Assembly: GCA_022828595.1 (NCBI GenBank)
Contig: JAKGHH010000001.1
Location: 204,495,813 to 204,559,812 of the forward strand
DNA length: 64,000 nt
Direction: 5' to 3'
Source: Nelumbo lutea
Lineage: Eukaryota; Streptophyta; Magnoliopsida; Proteales; Nelumbonaceae
The position numbers and the translations under genes were made by a program. Shown piece after piece: positions 45,661 through 56,880 of this stretch. Under the pieces are notes generated by a model that was given only the letters and a program-made list of their open reading frames with translations, was not told the origin of the DNA and did no database searches. How positions within the stretch are numbered: the first letter of the stretch is position 1; the number at the start of each line of letters is the position of its first letter.

Positions 45661-47250
45661 GAGTTTATGAAACCAATTTTCTTTCTTGATTTTTAAAAAG
45701 GTAAGGAATATACTGCATAGCTAAAACTAAGGTCTAGTTGGCTGGTATAGTGACAGAAATGGATTTCCTCAGTTGGTTTGCTCTACAAGCTCATTTAGTT
45801 GTCTAGAAAGTTGTGGATTTGGGGTTGAACCAGATGGTGAATTTAGTTGCTTAGCGTGCAACTAAATTCCTCCTTCAGTTCTTGTCCATGTCACAAAAGC
45901 TCTTATTTATGTCTCTCCTCTTGTCACACCACATATCATGTCTAAGGTTCATTTTTCTCAGAGCTACAGAAATTCCTGGACATTTTTTTTTTCTGAAGGT
46001 AAATAAAGAAGAAAACTTCTTTAAGACAGAAAAGAGATTACATAAGAATCTGTATGATAAGGCAACACCCAAGACAGCAACAAAAACAGAACACAAAAAC
46101 TACTACAATCATTTCTGTTCTCAGTACATCTGAAGTAGATTAAAAGTGCTCCAAAACTATGAACCAAAGTCTTCTCTTTTAGACTCCTCAAAATCTGGAA
46201 GAATCAACAGTTTCAATAGCAATCTCGTTGGTTTCCTTGCTGGGAGGAAGACCAGAGGCCCTTTTAGGAGGCATTTTTAGCTCTAATACCCACTAACATA
46301 GGGGCTAGTAGATAAAAGGCAAGGTTGATGGGTACCCTTGCTTCAAAATCCAACAAAGTATGCTCTGAATCTAGGAGAGAATCCTGAGAATAGTTGCTGG
46401 TTTTCTTCTAGTAGCAGAGGACTATTAAAAAATAACAGAGAAAAAAAAAAAAGAAATCATGTGTTTCTCCAATACCGAACAAGGCACAAAGAATCTTGAT
46501 GCTGTAAACACTTGAACAAGGAAGCAACATGCATCATCAAGTGTCTTCAACTAAAGTAAATCAGTTAAAGACCAAAGAACCATTCCCCTTGTCATGTAAT
46601 TGTCAGACTGATGCTCTAATGTTTAACTGGACATTTGAGTTCTTTCCAGCAACACGCAAAACAAGACCGTTCTTGTAAACAATCTAGAGACCCTGCAAAC
46701 TTCAAGAACCCAAATCATCCACTCTAGAATGATTCAAGCAAACTAGATACCTATGCACCACAGCAGATTACACCCAATACACTGAACAAAAAGCTTTTTC
46801 CTTGTTCTTGATTGTTTGGGTAAAGTTTCCAGACTCCACTCTTGAGACCAACCAACCTTCAATTATTTCTCCAAAAAATCATCTAATACTAGGCAACTCA
46901 AGAATGAGTATTATCTTCACTGATTATCAGCAGAGAGACTAGGGACTCACTCCCCAATATGAATTGATGCTAAAATACAGAGGGAGAAGAGGTGGGCACT
47001 TGCTCCCTACTTACAAAAGTCTCCGTCACTTCCTACCTCTGTAAAAATATGCAAGTGACTAAACAAAGCCAAATCACCATCAAGAAAACAATCCCCAGTG
47101 ACTACAACCAAAACAAAAGCAGATCTCTGGTTTTCCTTTGATTTTTTGGCAAAACCCCTACAGCATCATCCTGAGTATCAAAATATTCTAAAAGATTCTC
47201 TAAAAATCATGCAATTTAAGGGATGATACATTATTACAGTTTTAGGAAAA
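45661..47250. other. Intron sequence with a short hairpin and a possible LINE tail
   Basis: No gene was recognised. A perfect 11-bp inverted repeat (aatttagttgc and gcaactaaatt) with a 7-base loop lies at 45840-45868. A T run near 45985 followed by cttctttaagacag could be the 3' end of a minus-strand LINE. The rest shows nothing. Confidence 0.4.
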
Positions 47251-47395
47251 ATGAAATCACTATTTATAATAATTTACAATTTATTATTTATAGTAATTTA
47301 CAAGTTACTATTTATAGTAATTTATAAACTCACTATTTATAGTAACTCCACAAATTATTATTTACAGTAAACTCATGACTATTTATAGTAAAAAC
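47251..47395. repeat. AT-rich minisatellite
   Basis: About five imperfect units of 24-31 bp share the core ctatttatagtaa. The core is close to self-complementary (ttacta...tagtaa). Confidence 0.8.
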
Positions 47396-47547
47396 TACAA
47401 CTGATAACAGAAACCCCAAAATGAGAATGATTTAAAATACAAAAGTCAAACTAATAGGTCTAGGCATCTAGCAAGTCTAGAAGAGGGAGATCAAAGAACC
47501 AATGAAACAAAACAAAAGTTGAATAAAAACTGACTGAGAACAATATC

Positions 47548-47820
47548 TGTTATGAGGATTATTTAATTGTTATTTTATAGTTGCTGTTAGTGGGTTGTCA
47601 GCTTAAGAAGCTGTCAGTTAGTTATTTTCTTTCTTTCTTATTAGTTTGTTTCTAGGGAGTGCCACCAGGGCCATACTTGTAATCCCCATTCTTTTTATAT
47701 TAAGTTAATATAAATAATGAACTGGCGGCAGCCAGAAGTGGTTTTCTTTTTCTCTCAATCATATCTTCCTCTTCTTCTCTTTCTCTCTCTCGTCTCTCTC
47801 TCTCTCCATGAATGATTACA
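47548..47820 (+). repeat. Copia F 5' LTR
   Basis: It runs from TGTTATGAGG to GATTACA. A likely TATA box is tataaataa at 47709-47717, followed by a CT microsatellite. About ten differences from its partner were counted by eye. Confidence 0.93.
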
Positions 47821-48428
47821 TAGTATCAGAGCAAGGTTCTGGGCTATAAAAGAATTTCGGTCTCTCCTACTTGAACCTGCTTCGTCTTCTTTTCCTTCTT
47901 TGATTTCTTGGACATGGAAGACAGAGAAACCCAAGCAGACTACTTGCGGCTCTTCCTTTGGGTTCTTCCTTAGTCGTAATATCAAGGAAACCCTAGTCGA
48001 AGAAGGGCGATGTAGAAAGAGACTCCCTTTCTTCTCTGTTTGATTCTGTGAAGTCAGTTTCTGGTTGGCACCTTCGTACAGGTGCTGGACAGCATATGTG
48101 TTCTTGTTTGTTTTTTTTTTTTTTTTTTTTTGGTTTTTTGGCCAATGGTGTGAAGGCCTTATTCCTTGGTTCTATACATTCGTTTGGATGCTGGATTATT
48201 AGACTGTATGGGCTGTAGTCGGACTGATAGTATACTATTCTAACGTCTGCCTTGGCTGGTGTTGGACTGATTACTGGGCTATTTTAATGACTGAACCATC
48301 ACTGAGTTGATTTCAGCAGTTTTTCGTTTTCTTTTCCACATCCCAGAAGTAAATTTCTTGAGGGTTAGTATTCTGTTTGTGGCTGTTGTGTAGTTGTGTG
48401 GGATTTGGTCTGATTTCAGCAGTACTCT

Positions 48429-49459
48429 ATGGTAAACTATGATTCAACTTCATCGGGGGTTACACCGACCCGCAGCACACCTGGTATGGGAGGTGAAAAC
48501 ATGATGTTTCCCATGCCCATTACCCTTTTAAATGGTCTAAACTACCTGGAGTGGGCTAAAAGTGTAAAACTTTATGTAACGGCAAGGGGAAAAGCTGGTT
48601 ACATAAATGGAAGGGTGAAAGAACCCAAGAGTGAGACAGCTAAACATGAAAGGTGGGACCAAGAAAACAGTATGGTGATGTCTTGGCTCCTTGCAGCCAT
48701 GGAACCTAATGTGAAGAAGAACTTTATGTGGGCAGACACCGCTAGTGAGATCTAGGAACATGCCAAAACTACCTATACCGAGCAAAGGCATTATGCCAAA
48801 GTTTACCGGTTGCAAGCTGAATCCCCAACCTGTAAACAGGGAAATCGTAATTTGTCTTCCTATTATTCAGCCCTTACTTCCATATGAAAAGAATTGGATC
48901 ATTATCAGGCTATAGAGTGGAACATGATGACGATGCTAAGGCCTACAGGAAGCTAGTTTCTCAGCAGCGTGTGTTTGCCTTCTTGTTGGGACTGAACCCT
49001 GCCTATGAACCCTTGAGAGTTCAGATCTTAGGAAGCAAAGAGTTGTCGTCGGTTCACGAGGTATACTCCCTTGTTTAATCGGAAGAAAGTAGGCGGAGTG
49101 TGATGGTTACAACCAAGGGGAAGCAACAAATTGCTTTGGCTGCAATTAGTAATAACAACATGGGGAAGAAAAGTGACACCAAGAAGGCTGATGATAAAGA
49201 CAAGTTGTTTTGTACCCACTGTCGGCGCCCACGACATACACGTGACACATGTTGGGACATTCACAAGAAACCCAAGTGGGCAGTGAAGAATCAAGAGCAG
49301 GGTAAAGGGCAAGCTCAGAAGAAGATGAAAACACATGTGGCAACCCAAGATACTCAGGTTGCCAGTACTACCCGGGACCACCTTAATAATTTTGACCCCA
49401 AGGAAGATATAATGAATTCCTTCAAAGACCACTTGGAGTCATATGGTAGGGCTTTGTGA
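48429..49459 (+). pseudogene. Copia F gag
   Basis: It starts MVNYDSTSSGVTPTRS and shows LNGLNYLEWAKSVKLYVTAR, ERWDQENSMVMSWLLAAMEP and FMWADTASEI, then a TAG in place of Trp (48753-48755). After frameshifts, RVFAFLLGLNPAYEPL and the knuckle CTHCRRPRHTRDTC follow. The frame ends before the protease. Confidence 0.88.
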
Positions 49460-49462
49460 CAG

Positions 49463-49690
49463 ATGGATAGCTCAATCACTGGTACTCCTTCTACTTCATT
49501 TGCATCTACATCAAGTAATACGACTTCTGCATTCCATGTCACTCCCACTAGTTCCCCTTGGATCATTGACTCAGGGGCCTCTAACCACATGACCAGTAAA
49601 CCGAACTTGTTTCAGACTTATAGCCTTTTGTCAGGAAGGGATAAAGTGAGGCTTGCAGATGGCTCATTCTCCTCCATTGCAGGCCAATGA
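49463..49690 (+). pseudogene. Copia F protease
   Basis: The motif PWIIDSGASNHMTSKP is intact, followed by LLSGRDKVRLADGSFSSIAG. A TGA then separates it from the integrase. Confidence 0.88.
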
Positions 49691-50434
49691 TCAATATCTC
49701 TTCCCCATGGCCTTAACCTGAATTATTTATTGCATGTCCCTCAACTTCCTATAAATTTGCTTTCAATTAGTAGTATCACAAGCTCTTTAAACTATAGTGT
49801 AACCTTTTTTCCTGGTTCATGTGTTTTTCTGGATCTAACTTCTGGGAGGATGATTGGTAGAGGGAGCCTAGTGGATGGTCTCTACATTCTCGACAACAAA
49901 GTTGGTCTATCAATGTCATCCTCAGAGTCACATAGTCAGTCAAATAAGAGTCAAATTTTTTTGTGGCATAGTCGGTTAGGTCATGTTTCTTTTGAAATAG
50001 TAAAGTCATTGTTTCCGGTTTTATTTAAGTCATGTTCAATGTCAGAGTTCCAGTGTCAAACGTGTCAATTGAGCAAACAATGTAGAACAACTTTTCACTC
50101 AAATAATAAAAGATAAAGTGTTCATTTTCATGTCATGTATTCTGATGTATGGGGGCCTACTATTGTAATCTCTCGCTATACACGGGTATTCCCTATGAGT
50201 AGTAGAGACGAAATTCCAAAGATTGTGAAAGACTTCCAGAGGATGGTATTTACGCAATTCCATGTTGAAATATAGATCTTACAATCCGACAATGCAAAAG
50301 AATACTTCCATGGTGAGCTCAACGAGTTCTTTGCCTCCCACAGATCTATTCATAGGAGTTCATGCGCCAGAACACCACAACAAAATGGTGTTGCAGAAAG
50401 AAAAAACAGACACCTCCTTGAGGTAGCTTGCAGG
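49691..50434 (+). pseudogene. Copia F integrase N-terminal part
   Basis: HVPQLPINLLSISSITSSLN leads to the zinc module FLWHSRLGH and CQTCQLSKQC. A stop follows NNKR. The first Asp is in YSDVWGP, but the segment that normally holds the FIDDYSR helix is deleted (ISRYTRVF joins directly). The second Asp (QSDNAKEYF) and Glu (VAERKNRH) are present. Confidence 0.88.
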
Positions 50435-51463
50435 ATGATGTTACACATGAATGTTCCAAAAAGGTTTTGGATGGATGCTATACTTGCAGTTGCTTATGTC
50501 ATCAATCGCATGCCCTCCAAAGTGTTGAACTGCATGGCCCCTCATCAGTTGTTGTTCCCTCAATCCCCTTTATTTTCCATTTCCATGAGAGTTTTTGGTT
50601 GTCGTGCCTTTGTCCATGATTTGTCTCTGTCTCGAGGTAAGTTAGACCCTCAGTCCATTCCTTGTATCTTTCTAAGGTACCCCTCCTCTCAAAAAGGGTA
50701 TCGATGCTTTGATCCCGTTAGTCTTAAGTTTTTTGTGTCTATGGATGTGTCATTTGAGTCTGAGCCATTCTTCCCTGCTTCTCCTCAGGGGCAGAGTAGT
50801 AATGTGGAAGAGGAGAAGCAGGTTCAGGTCTACCAAGTCTCTCTTCCTTCTATTCCAGATATTGCTCCCTTAAGTGTCTTCCAACGTACATATCGTAGAG
50901 ATCAGCAATGTGATAGAGATGTGGAGCAGCCAAACATTGAGCAACCGACACCGTTAGACTCCCAGGAGGTAAGTCCAATCCCTGTTGCACCTACTGATAC
51001 CCCTACTCCTACTGTGGATGACCTTGACATTCCTATTGCTCAAAGAAAGGAAGTCAGGTCATGCACTACCAAACACCCCATTACCCAGTTTGTCTCCTAT
51101 GATCATATTTCCCCCTCATACCAAGCCTTTCTATCCACAATTGATTGCATCCCTGTTCCCATAAATGTTGTAGAAGCCTTACAATGCCCCGAATGGACAG
51201 ATGCCATGGAGGAGATTAATGCTCTTCATAAAAATCAAACTTGGGAATTTGTGGATCTTCCAAAGGGGAAAGACCTCGTGGGGTGTAAGTGGGTGTTTCT
51301 AGTTAAACACAAGGCAGACGGAACAGTTGAAAGGTACAAAGCAAGATTAGTAGCCAAAGGGCACACTCAAGTGTACGGGGTTAACTATGATGAGACTTTT
51401 GCTCCAGTAACTAAGATGAACTCAATTAGGGTTCTCCTGTCATTAGTTGCTAACTTTGACTAG
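50435..51463 (+). pseudogene. Copia F integrase C-terminus, linker and RT N-terminal part
   Basis: A 342-codon frame contains NVPKRFWMDAILAVAYVINR, YPSSQKGYRCFDPVS, a Pro-rich linker, EWTDAMEEINALHKNQTWEF, KWVFLVKHKADGTVERYKA and YDETFAPVTKMNSIRVL. It stops at a TAG where other copies have Trp (FDW). Confidence 0.9.
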
Positions 51464-52018
51464 GAATTGCATCAACTGGACATAAAGAATGCTTTTTTGA
51501 AGGGTGACTTAGAGGAGGAAGTATACATGGTTCAACCCCCTGGATTCTGTGCCAAGGGAAGTGAAAATAAGGTGTGCAAGCTGAAAAAGTCTCTTTATGT
51601 TTTAAAACAATATCCCAGAGATTGGTTCAGTAAGTTTCACATGGCAGTTCAGCAAGTGGGGTTCAAACAATGTCAGTCTAATCATACACTCTTTGTGAAG
51701 AGATGTCAGGAACAGGTTGTTGTATTGATAGTGTATGTGGATGATATCATCATTACGGGAAATTGGAGTTCAGAAATATAAAAGTTGAAACAATTCCTTG
51801 CATCTAAATTTGAAGTGAAAGATTTAGGTCCCCTGATGTATTTCCTTGGAATTGAAGTCGCCCGCTCAGAAAATGGCATCTTCATTTCTCAAATGAAATA
51901 CACCATTGATTTATTACAGGACACAAGCAAATTAGGTGCAAGGCCAGCAGATACTCCCATGGATGTTGACCACAAGTTGGGTGACTATGATGGTGAACCT
52001 CTGAAAGATGTGAAATAG
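51464..52018 (+). pseudogene. Copia F RT middle part
   Basis: It reads [40 protein letters not shown] and VLIVYVDDIIITGN (YVDD at 51734-51745), then a TAA, then GPLMYFLGIEVARSENGI. It ends in a TAG after LKDVK. The Gln of the KQ motif is intact, but SPRAWF is YPRDWF. Confidence 0.9.
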
Positions 52019-52696
52019 TTCCAAAGGTTAGTGGGAAAGCTGATTTATTTGTCCATGACCCGTCCAGAAATTGCCTATTCAGTTGGGGTTCTAAGCCAAT
52101 TCATGCACTCTCCTAAGAAACCACACATGGAGGCAGCAGAGAGAGTTCTTAGATACTTGAAAAAGTATCCCAGAACAGGTCTACTATTCAATAAACATAA
52201 TCACCTAAAGGTGGAAGTTTTTATAGATGTTGATTGGGCAGGTGTTGTAGATGGCAGAAAGTCCACGAGTGGGTATTTCACATTTGTGGGAGGAAACCTA
52301 GTGACCTGGAAAAGCAAGAAACAAAGTGTGGTAGCAAGGTCAAGTGCTGAAGCTGAATATAGAGCTATGGCACATGGGGTGGCTGAAGTCCTTTGGCTAA
52401 AAAATCTTCTAGGGGAGCTTGAAGTTGTTGTTCATAATCCTATGTCTCTTTACTGTAACAACAAAGCAGCCATAAACATCGCCAACCACCCTGTCCTACA
52501 TGAAAAGACCAAGCACATTGAGGTGGACAAACACTTCATAAGGGAAAATTGGAAAAAGGGGAAATTTGCATAGCTTATGTCAACTCTAAGGAACAACTCG
52601 TTGATGTCCTCACAAAAGGGCTTCCATACTCGCGGCACAATGAGTTATGTGACAAGCTGGGCATGATAGACATATTCAGCCCAACTTGAGGGGGAG
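52019..52696 (+). pseudogene. Copia F RT end and RNase H
   Basis: It contains VGKLIYLSMTRPEIAYSVGV, DVDWAGVVDGRKSTSGYF, RSSAEAEYRAMAHGVAEVL and YCNNKAAINIANHPV (Asp to Asn in the usual YCDN). It shifts frame after HFIRE, so the RNase H end is lost. It runs to the polypurine tract. Confidence 0.88.
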
Positions 52697-52967
52697 TGTT
52701 GTGAGGATTATTTAATTGTTATTTTATAGTTGTTGTTAGTGGGTTGTCAGCTTCAGGTGTTGTCAGTTAGTTATTTTCTTTCTTTCTTATTAGTTTGTTT
52801 CTAGGGAGTGCCACCAGGGACATACTTGTAATCTTCATTCTTTTTATATTAAGTTAATATAAATAATGAACTAGCGGCAGCCAGAAGTGGTTTTCTTTTT
52901 CTCTCAATCATATCTTCCTCTTCTTCTCTTTCTCTCTCTCGTCTCTCTCTCTCCATGAATGATTACA
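52697..52967 (+). repeat. Copia F 3' LTR
   Basis: Partner of 47548-47820, two bases shorter in the CT run. Confidence 0.93.
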
Positions 52968-52972
52968 ATATC

Positions 52973-53730
52973 AAAAAGAAGAATGAACACTAAAGGAACC
53001 TCATGGTTCAGATCTAATCATAATCAACTAATATGATGATTATCAACATCATTATCATCAGAGTAATCTTCATCTTTCTCTAATAGCATCTTGTTGAATA
53101 ACTCAGCAATAATTAATCAAAGAATAAATAAAAATATGGTGTCAAAATAAGATAATATCATAGAGAATAATAAGAAAAAGAAGAAAGAGAAAAGGAGTGA
53201 AGAGAAAACCAGATTGTGGATCTTGTAAGACATAACAACCCCCCTCCCCCATATATAGTTGCTGGAAATATGTGAAAATTAAGTACCCCAAGTAAGATAG
53301 CAGTAAAAAATTGACCTACAAAAAACTAAAATAGGCCCATGGCCTAATAACAATAAGTCCATAAAACTAAATAAGAACATAAGAAAAAAATAGCAATTAA
53401 AAACAGCCAATAGTTCCACTTCTATTACTACTTTCATCGGTGTTGAAAAGTGTTTTAAAAGGCATGCCTAGGCTCACAGGCAACACAAATTTTGTGGGGT
53501 GTCTCACTTGATGCACCTTGGCTCATGGAGGGAATCAACTAGTCAAAGAAGAAAACTGAGTAAGAAGTTCTTCTCCGAAAAGGAGCAACAAACTATGGTG
53601 GTCCAAGATATCGAATCTTTCGCAATGAATATATGGTTGCAACCAGAGGGGGAGCAGAGTATGGCCACTGTGGTGTTAGAGCTCAAGGAGATTCATGATG
53701 CTAGCAACAAGGCCTACTGATGGAGCTGTT
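52973..53730. other. Intron sequence with a hAT-type terminal relic
   Basis: Near 53448 the string agtgttttaaaaggcatgcc resembles the left end of the hAT-type MITE at 63254, but no matching right end was found. A short frame at 53499-53720 shows no known motif. Confidence 0.4.
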
Positions 53731-54245
53731 TTTTTTATCAATAAATAGAAATCTTATTAAATTCAAACAGGTATTATAGAAAGGTGGAAAATCTCCACCA
53801 AGAAACAAATTTAAAGTTTTGCCCAAAATATTTGTTGTCGAACAGTCCCTTGTTTAGCCAAAGATTCTGCCATCCCACTCGCTGTTCTTCTTACCCATCT
53901 AAATACAACGTTCATCCCCTTTGCTAAACTTTCTATTTCCCAAATTGTGTGCCTATGAATCCAACGGATTAGGGCACAACACCTTGTCCATGCAAGGACC
54001 ACTTGTGAATCCCCTTCCACCTCCAAGTTATGGAAACCAAATTGCTTGGCAAATTTTAAACCCTGGAGTAGAGTAAACAATTCTGCTGTCAATGCATCAC
54101 TACTTGCCAACCCTGCCGCTGTCAAGTTGCCTATATAATTCCCATCAAAATTGAGCTTTATAAAGTTGGCTGATGGTTGTCTCCACTCCATAGTTACTCT
54201 TTCCTCATTTAGTGAGAAATTTTGGAAATTCCCCATGGGCTTCAC
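53731..54245 (-). pseudogene. L1-type LINE 3' end, RNase H with internal deletion
   Basis: A T run at the left is the tail. The minus-strand frame gives WRQPSANFIKLNFDGNYIG, DALTAELFTLLQGLKFAKQF, LEVEGDSQVVLAWTRCC and MAESLAKQGTVRQQIFWAKL. The segment between LTAAG and the DALTAEL block lacks the usual GGVxRD...SGP part. A diverged possible target duplication (tactgatggagctg and tactgacatagctg) flanks it. Confidence 0.85.
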
Positions 54246-54649
54246 CCAATGTGCTTACTGACATAGCTGTTAATAGCTCATTGATGATGTAATAGCTCAT
54301 CTCTCAAGAAGGCAACCCATTGATGATGTAATAGCTCATCTATCTCACTAGAAACTCAAGGAAAATGTCTTGCAAAAGACTAGCTTAAAAAAATGTTATA
54401 CCCCTAAACAACTCCATGTGAAAGCTTTACACAGTAGAAATGCTCATGCCAATAAATTTTTTTCAACCACAAAAAAGAGGAGACAACTACAGCTAAAACA
54501 TTTATAGCCACAGGTCATCGAGATTTTATATAGAGAAGCAACTTAAATTTGTTAACTTCTAGTGATTGAGAATGTGAACTTCCAAAGTAAAATAAATAAA
54601 CTTGCATAAGAATTGGTGTATGAAAGGCCAAGTTACAAAGGATACTTAC
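54246..54649. other. Intron sequence with a 39-bp tandem pair
   Basis: cattgatgatgtaatagctc followed by atct occurs at 54279-54302 and 54318-54341. Nothing else was recognised before the exon at 54650. Confidence 0.5.
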
Positions 54650-54837
54650 CTCCGATGAACAAAAACATTAACATCCCTGTCTCTTCCATCTCCTCGGGAT
54701 GAAATCTCATTTGCTGCTTGTAATAAGGAATATACAGAAGCCTGAAAAAATTGTTCATGAAACTCCAGATAGGCTAAAGGATCTTCTTTTTCTTTAGAAG
54801 ACAAATAATCTTGATATAACATGTTCCAAGAGATGGT
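54650..54837 (-). CDS. Host gene, visible exon 1 (62 codons + 2 nt)
   Basis: Acceptor context on the minus strand is tatacctag followed by ACC; the donor is AG/GTAAGT. The exon opens TISWNMLYQDYL, contains LAYLEFHEQFFQASVYSLL and ends VNVFVHR, then carries two bases that form Ser with the next exon. The sequence is mixed helical with no clear domain name. The next exon lies 11.8 kb away across an intron holding copia F and several LINEs. I found no upstream exon between here and the right edge, so the N-terminus is missing. Confidence 0.8.
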
Positions 54838-55187
54838 CTAGGTATAACCAAACAAAACTCATTATCTGCATAAGGAGTTCATAATTTGCAAAATGTTTTC
54901 TGATCCAATACGGGTAAAGATTATTTCCAGATGAAATATTTAGTTGTTCAACATTCAGAAAGCAATAATACAAATAACTGTATTTCAGATTTCAGAATAT
55001 AAGAACCATATACAAAAGAAGAAAAGAAAACCACTCCAAAAGGGGAAATCCTAAAACAACTAAAGAAAGAAAAAGGCCAACACATTAGCTTCAAGAGGAG
55101 AATCCAAAAACAACTCCATCAAAGAAAAAGGTTACAAAAAGGAGCATTATGGAAGTATATACTTAGCATATAAAGCAAATTAGAGAT
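54838..55187. other. Sequence upstream of the first visible exon, nothing recognised
   Basis: AT-rich. It ends the acceptor side of the exon at 54837. No promoter or further exon was identified. Confidence 0.4.
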
Positions 55188-55244
55188 GTATTGATAAATA
55201 TATAGGGTACACAACCAGGGGTATTCTGGACTTTTTCTTCTAAA
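55188..55244 (+). repeat. Left part of an old LTR relic split by copia E
   Basis: It begins tgtattgataaatatatagg. With copia E and one gtttg removed it joins 61528-61675, giving an LTR-like segment that ends gatatacaca, close to a PBS-like ttggtatcaaagca. Confidence 0.5.
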
Positions 55245-55249
55245 GTTTG

Positions 55250-55541
55250 TGTAGAGAAGATGGGCTGAATGGCCCATAGACTGTCTTATTTTTGTTTCTT
55301 TATGTTCTTTGCTGTAATGGGCCTCAACTTGGACCTTTTCTCTTATGTTATGTCTTTTAATTATCTGCCCAACTAAGGGCCTCTCTGTAAATTACTAAAA
55401 TTAAGTTAATGAAATAGGATTAGGGGTGTAAGAGGAGATTATGTTTGAAAATCTCTCTCTGAACCTGATTTCTGCTATTCTCAATCAACTTTCTGCAACA
55501 TTTTGAACAGTCCTTTCATTTCAAAAGGCTATTTTCCTTCT
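55250..55541 (+). repeat. Copia E 5' LTR
   Basis: It starts TGTAGAGAAGATGGG and ends TTTCCTTCT. Relative to the 3' LTR it lacks about 45 bp between two aacc repeats, plus 4 bp elsewhere. Confidence 0.92.
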
Positions 55542-56009
55542 TGGTATCAGATCGGGCTCTTCTTCTCTTTTTCTCCTCTTCTTTCTCATATACAGGGTGT
55601 ATGGAGAACTGAATAGGATGACTAGTTAGAGAAACTTTTTTCAGCCCATTTGTTCGTGGTTTCTGGAGAGGAGACTGTCTTGGACGTCCTCTTGACAGTT
55701 TCAAGTGTGTTGCCCAAAACCCTAATTACCTGGAGAAATCTGACTGCAAGCCCCACAGGGAGTTTGACCTGGGCACTCAGTGACTGAAAGTCTTCTTGTT
55801 CTTCATCTTGAAGATCAATTTAAGTTGCTTGGTGATCTGTGAAGTCTACAAGGTGTGGCTGAGTTTTTTCTGTTTCTCCCAGGTTCCGGGTGTGAAGCAA
55901 TTAACAGGTACGGCTGCATAGAGGTTGATTCACAACACAATATTTTTTTGTCTTCATTTATTGTTATTTGAAATTATTAGAGGTTTTTTTTTGAAGTGTT
56001 TTAAGAAGA

Positions 56010-56880
56010 TGGACCCTTCAGAAGTTGAAAACAAGCATGTTGTTGAATCCGGACAGGTTACGGGAGTCTCTGTTGACTCTCTACTGGCTATGACCACAGT
56101 CAAGCTAGATGGAACTAACTATCTGGCATGGTCACAATCAGTAAAAATCCATATCTGTAGTAGAAGCAAATGGGGTTATATCTCCAGGAGCAAGAAGGCT
56201 CCCTCGGAAGATGATCCATCCTATGAAAAAATGGATGCAAGAAAACTATACTGTAATCGGATGGTTAGTGAACTCAATGCAACCTCAAATTAGTCAACAC
56301 TATTTGTGGATGAATTCAGCAAAGGAAATATGGGACAGTGTTGCTGAAACCTATTCCCAGAAATTAAATGTAGCCAGAGCATACAAGCTGAGCAGTGAGC
56401 TGAAAATTTTAAAATAGGGGGAGAAACCTTTGGCTGTTTATTTCTCAATACTGTAATCTCTATGGAAAGAAATTGACTTGATGGAAACTGTAGCCTAGGA
56501 AAGCACTAATGATGCTGAGACCTATAGGAAACTTGTTGAGAGAAACAGGGTGTTTGAGTTTTTGACAGGGCTAAATCCTGAATATGACATCACAAAGCAG
56601 AATATCTTATCCAAGGATAGTGTTTCATTGTCTCAAGTCTATGCCTTGGTAAGCAATGAAGAAAGAAGGAGACCAGTCCAGGTTCAAGGGGCTGGCCTAA
56701 ATGATCACTTTGCTAATATGGGGGTGAAACCTAAGGGAATTACAGGAAATCCAATTGGCTCATGGAAGAAAAAAATTATTTGTGAGTACTGTAAGAAACC
56801 AAAACACACAAAAGACAAGTGTTGGAAATTGTATCCTAAGCTTCTTCCTCTTCGGTTTCAAAAGAAGTCTGATAGTGACA
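56010..56880 (+). pseudogene. Copia E gag
   Basis: It starts MDPSEVENKHVVESG, with TTVKLDGTNYLAWSQSVKIH, then a frameshift. Other frames show WMQENYTVIGWLVNSMQPQ, WMNSAKEIWDSVAETYSQK, a TAG after LKILK, RVFEFLTGLNPEYDIT and the knuckle CEYCKKPKHTKDKC. A TAG at 56496-56498 replaces Trp. Confidence 0.88.

Larger units (their letters stand above)
47548..52967 (+). mobile_element. Copia F, full-length Ty1/copia retrotransposon (5420 bp)
   Basis: LTRs of 273 and 271 bp, a variant PBS (TAGTATCAGAGC at 47821-47832), a polypurine tract (TTGAGGGGGAG) and perfect atatc duplications (47543-47547 and 52968-52972). LTR ends are canonical TG...CA. The leader has a 20-T run near 48115. The polyprotein is cut by several TAG codons and gag and RNase H frameshifts, and part of the integrase core is deleted. 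The catalytic Asp, Asp and Glu of integrase and the DSG of protease are still present. Confidence 0.95.
1..54837 (-). other. Span of one multi-exon host gene, partial at both ends
   Basis: Nine short open blocks on the minus strand are each bounded by AG at the acceptor and GT at the donor. Their phases join without conflict (block lengths 188, 198, 391, 119, 73, 221, 88, 192 and 71+ nt), giving one uninterrupted frame of about 513 residues. Introns are 11761, 70, 2262, 126, 87, 13743, 15497 and 9750 bp. The long ones are filled with retrotransposons, while the exons themselves are undamaged, which argues for a functional gene. I do not recognise the protein. It has hydrophobic stretches in the second to fourth visible exons and a charged, probably coiled-coil stretch near its C-terminal part. 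The start codon and promoter were not found in the window and the stop codon lies beyond its left edge. Confidence 0.85.

Noticed and set aside
53731..54269. Secure target duplication for the LINE at 53.7 kb
   Set aside because: The candidate repeats match at only about 11 of 15 positions, so it was left as a possibility.
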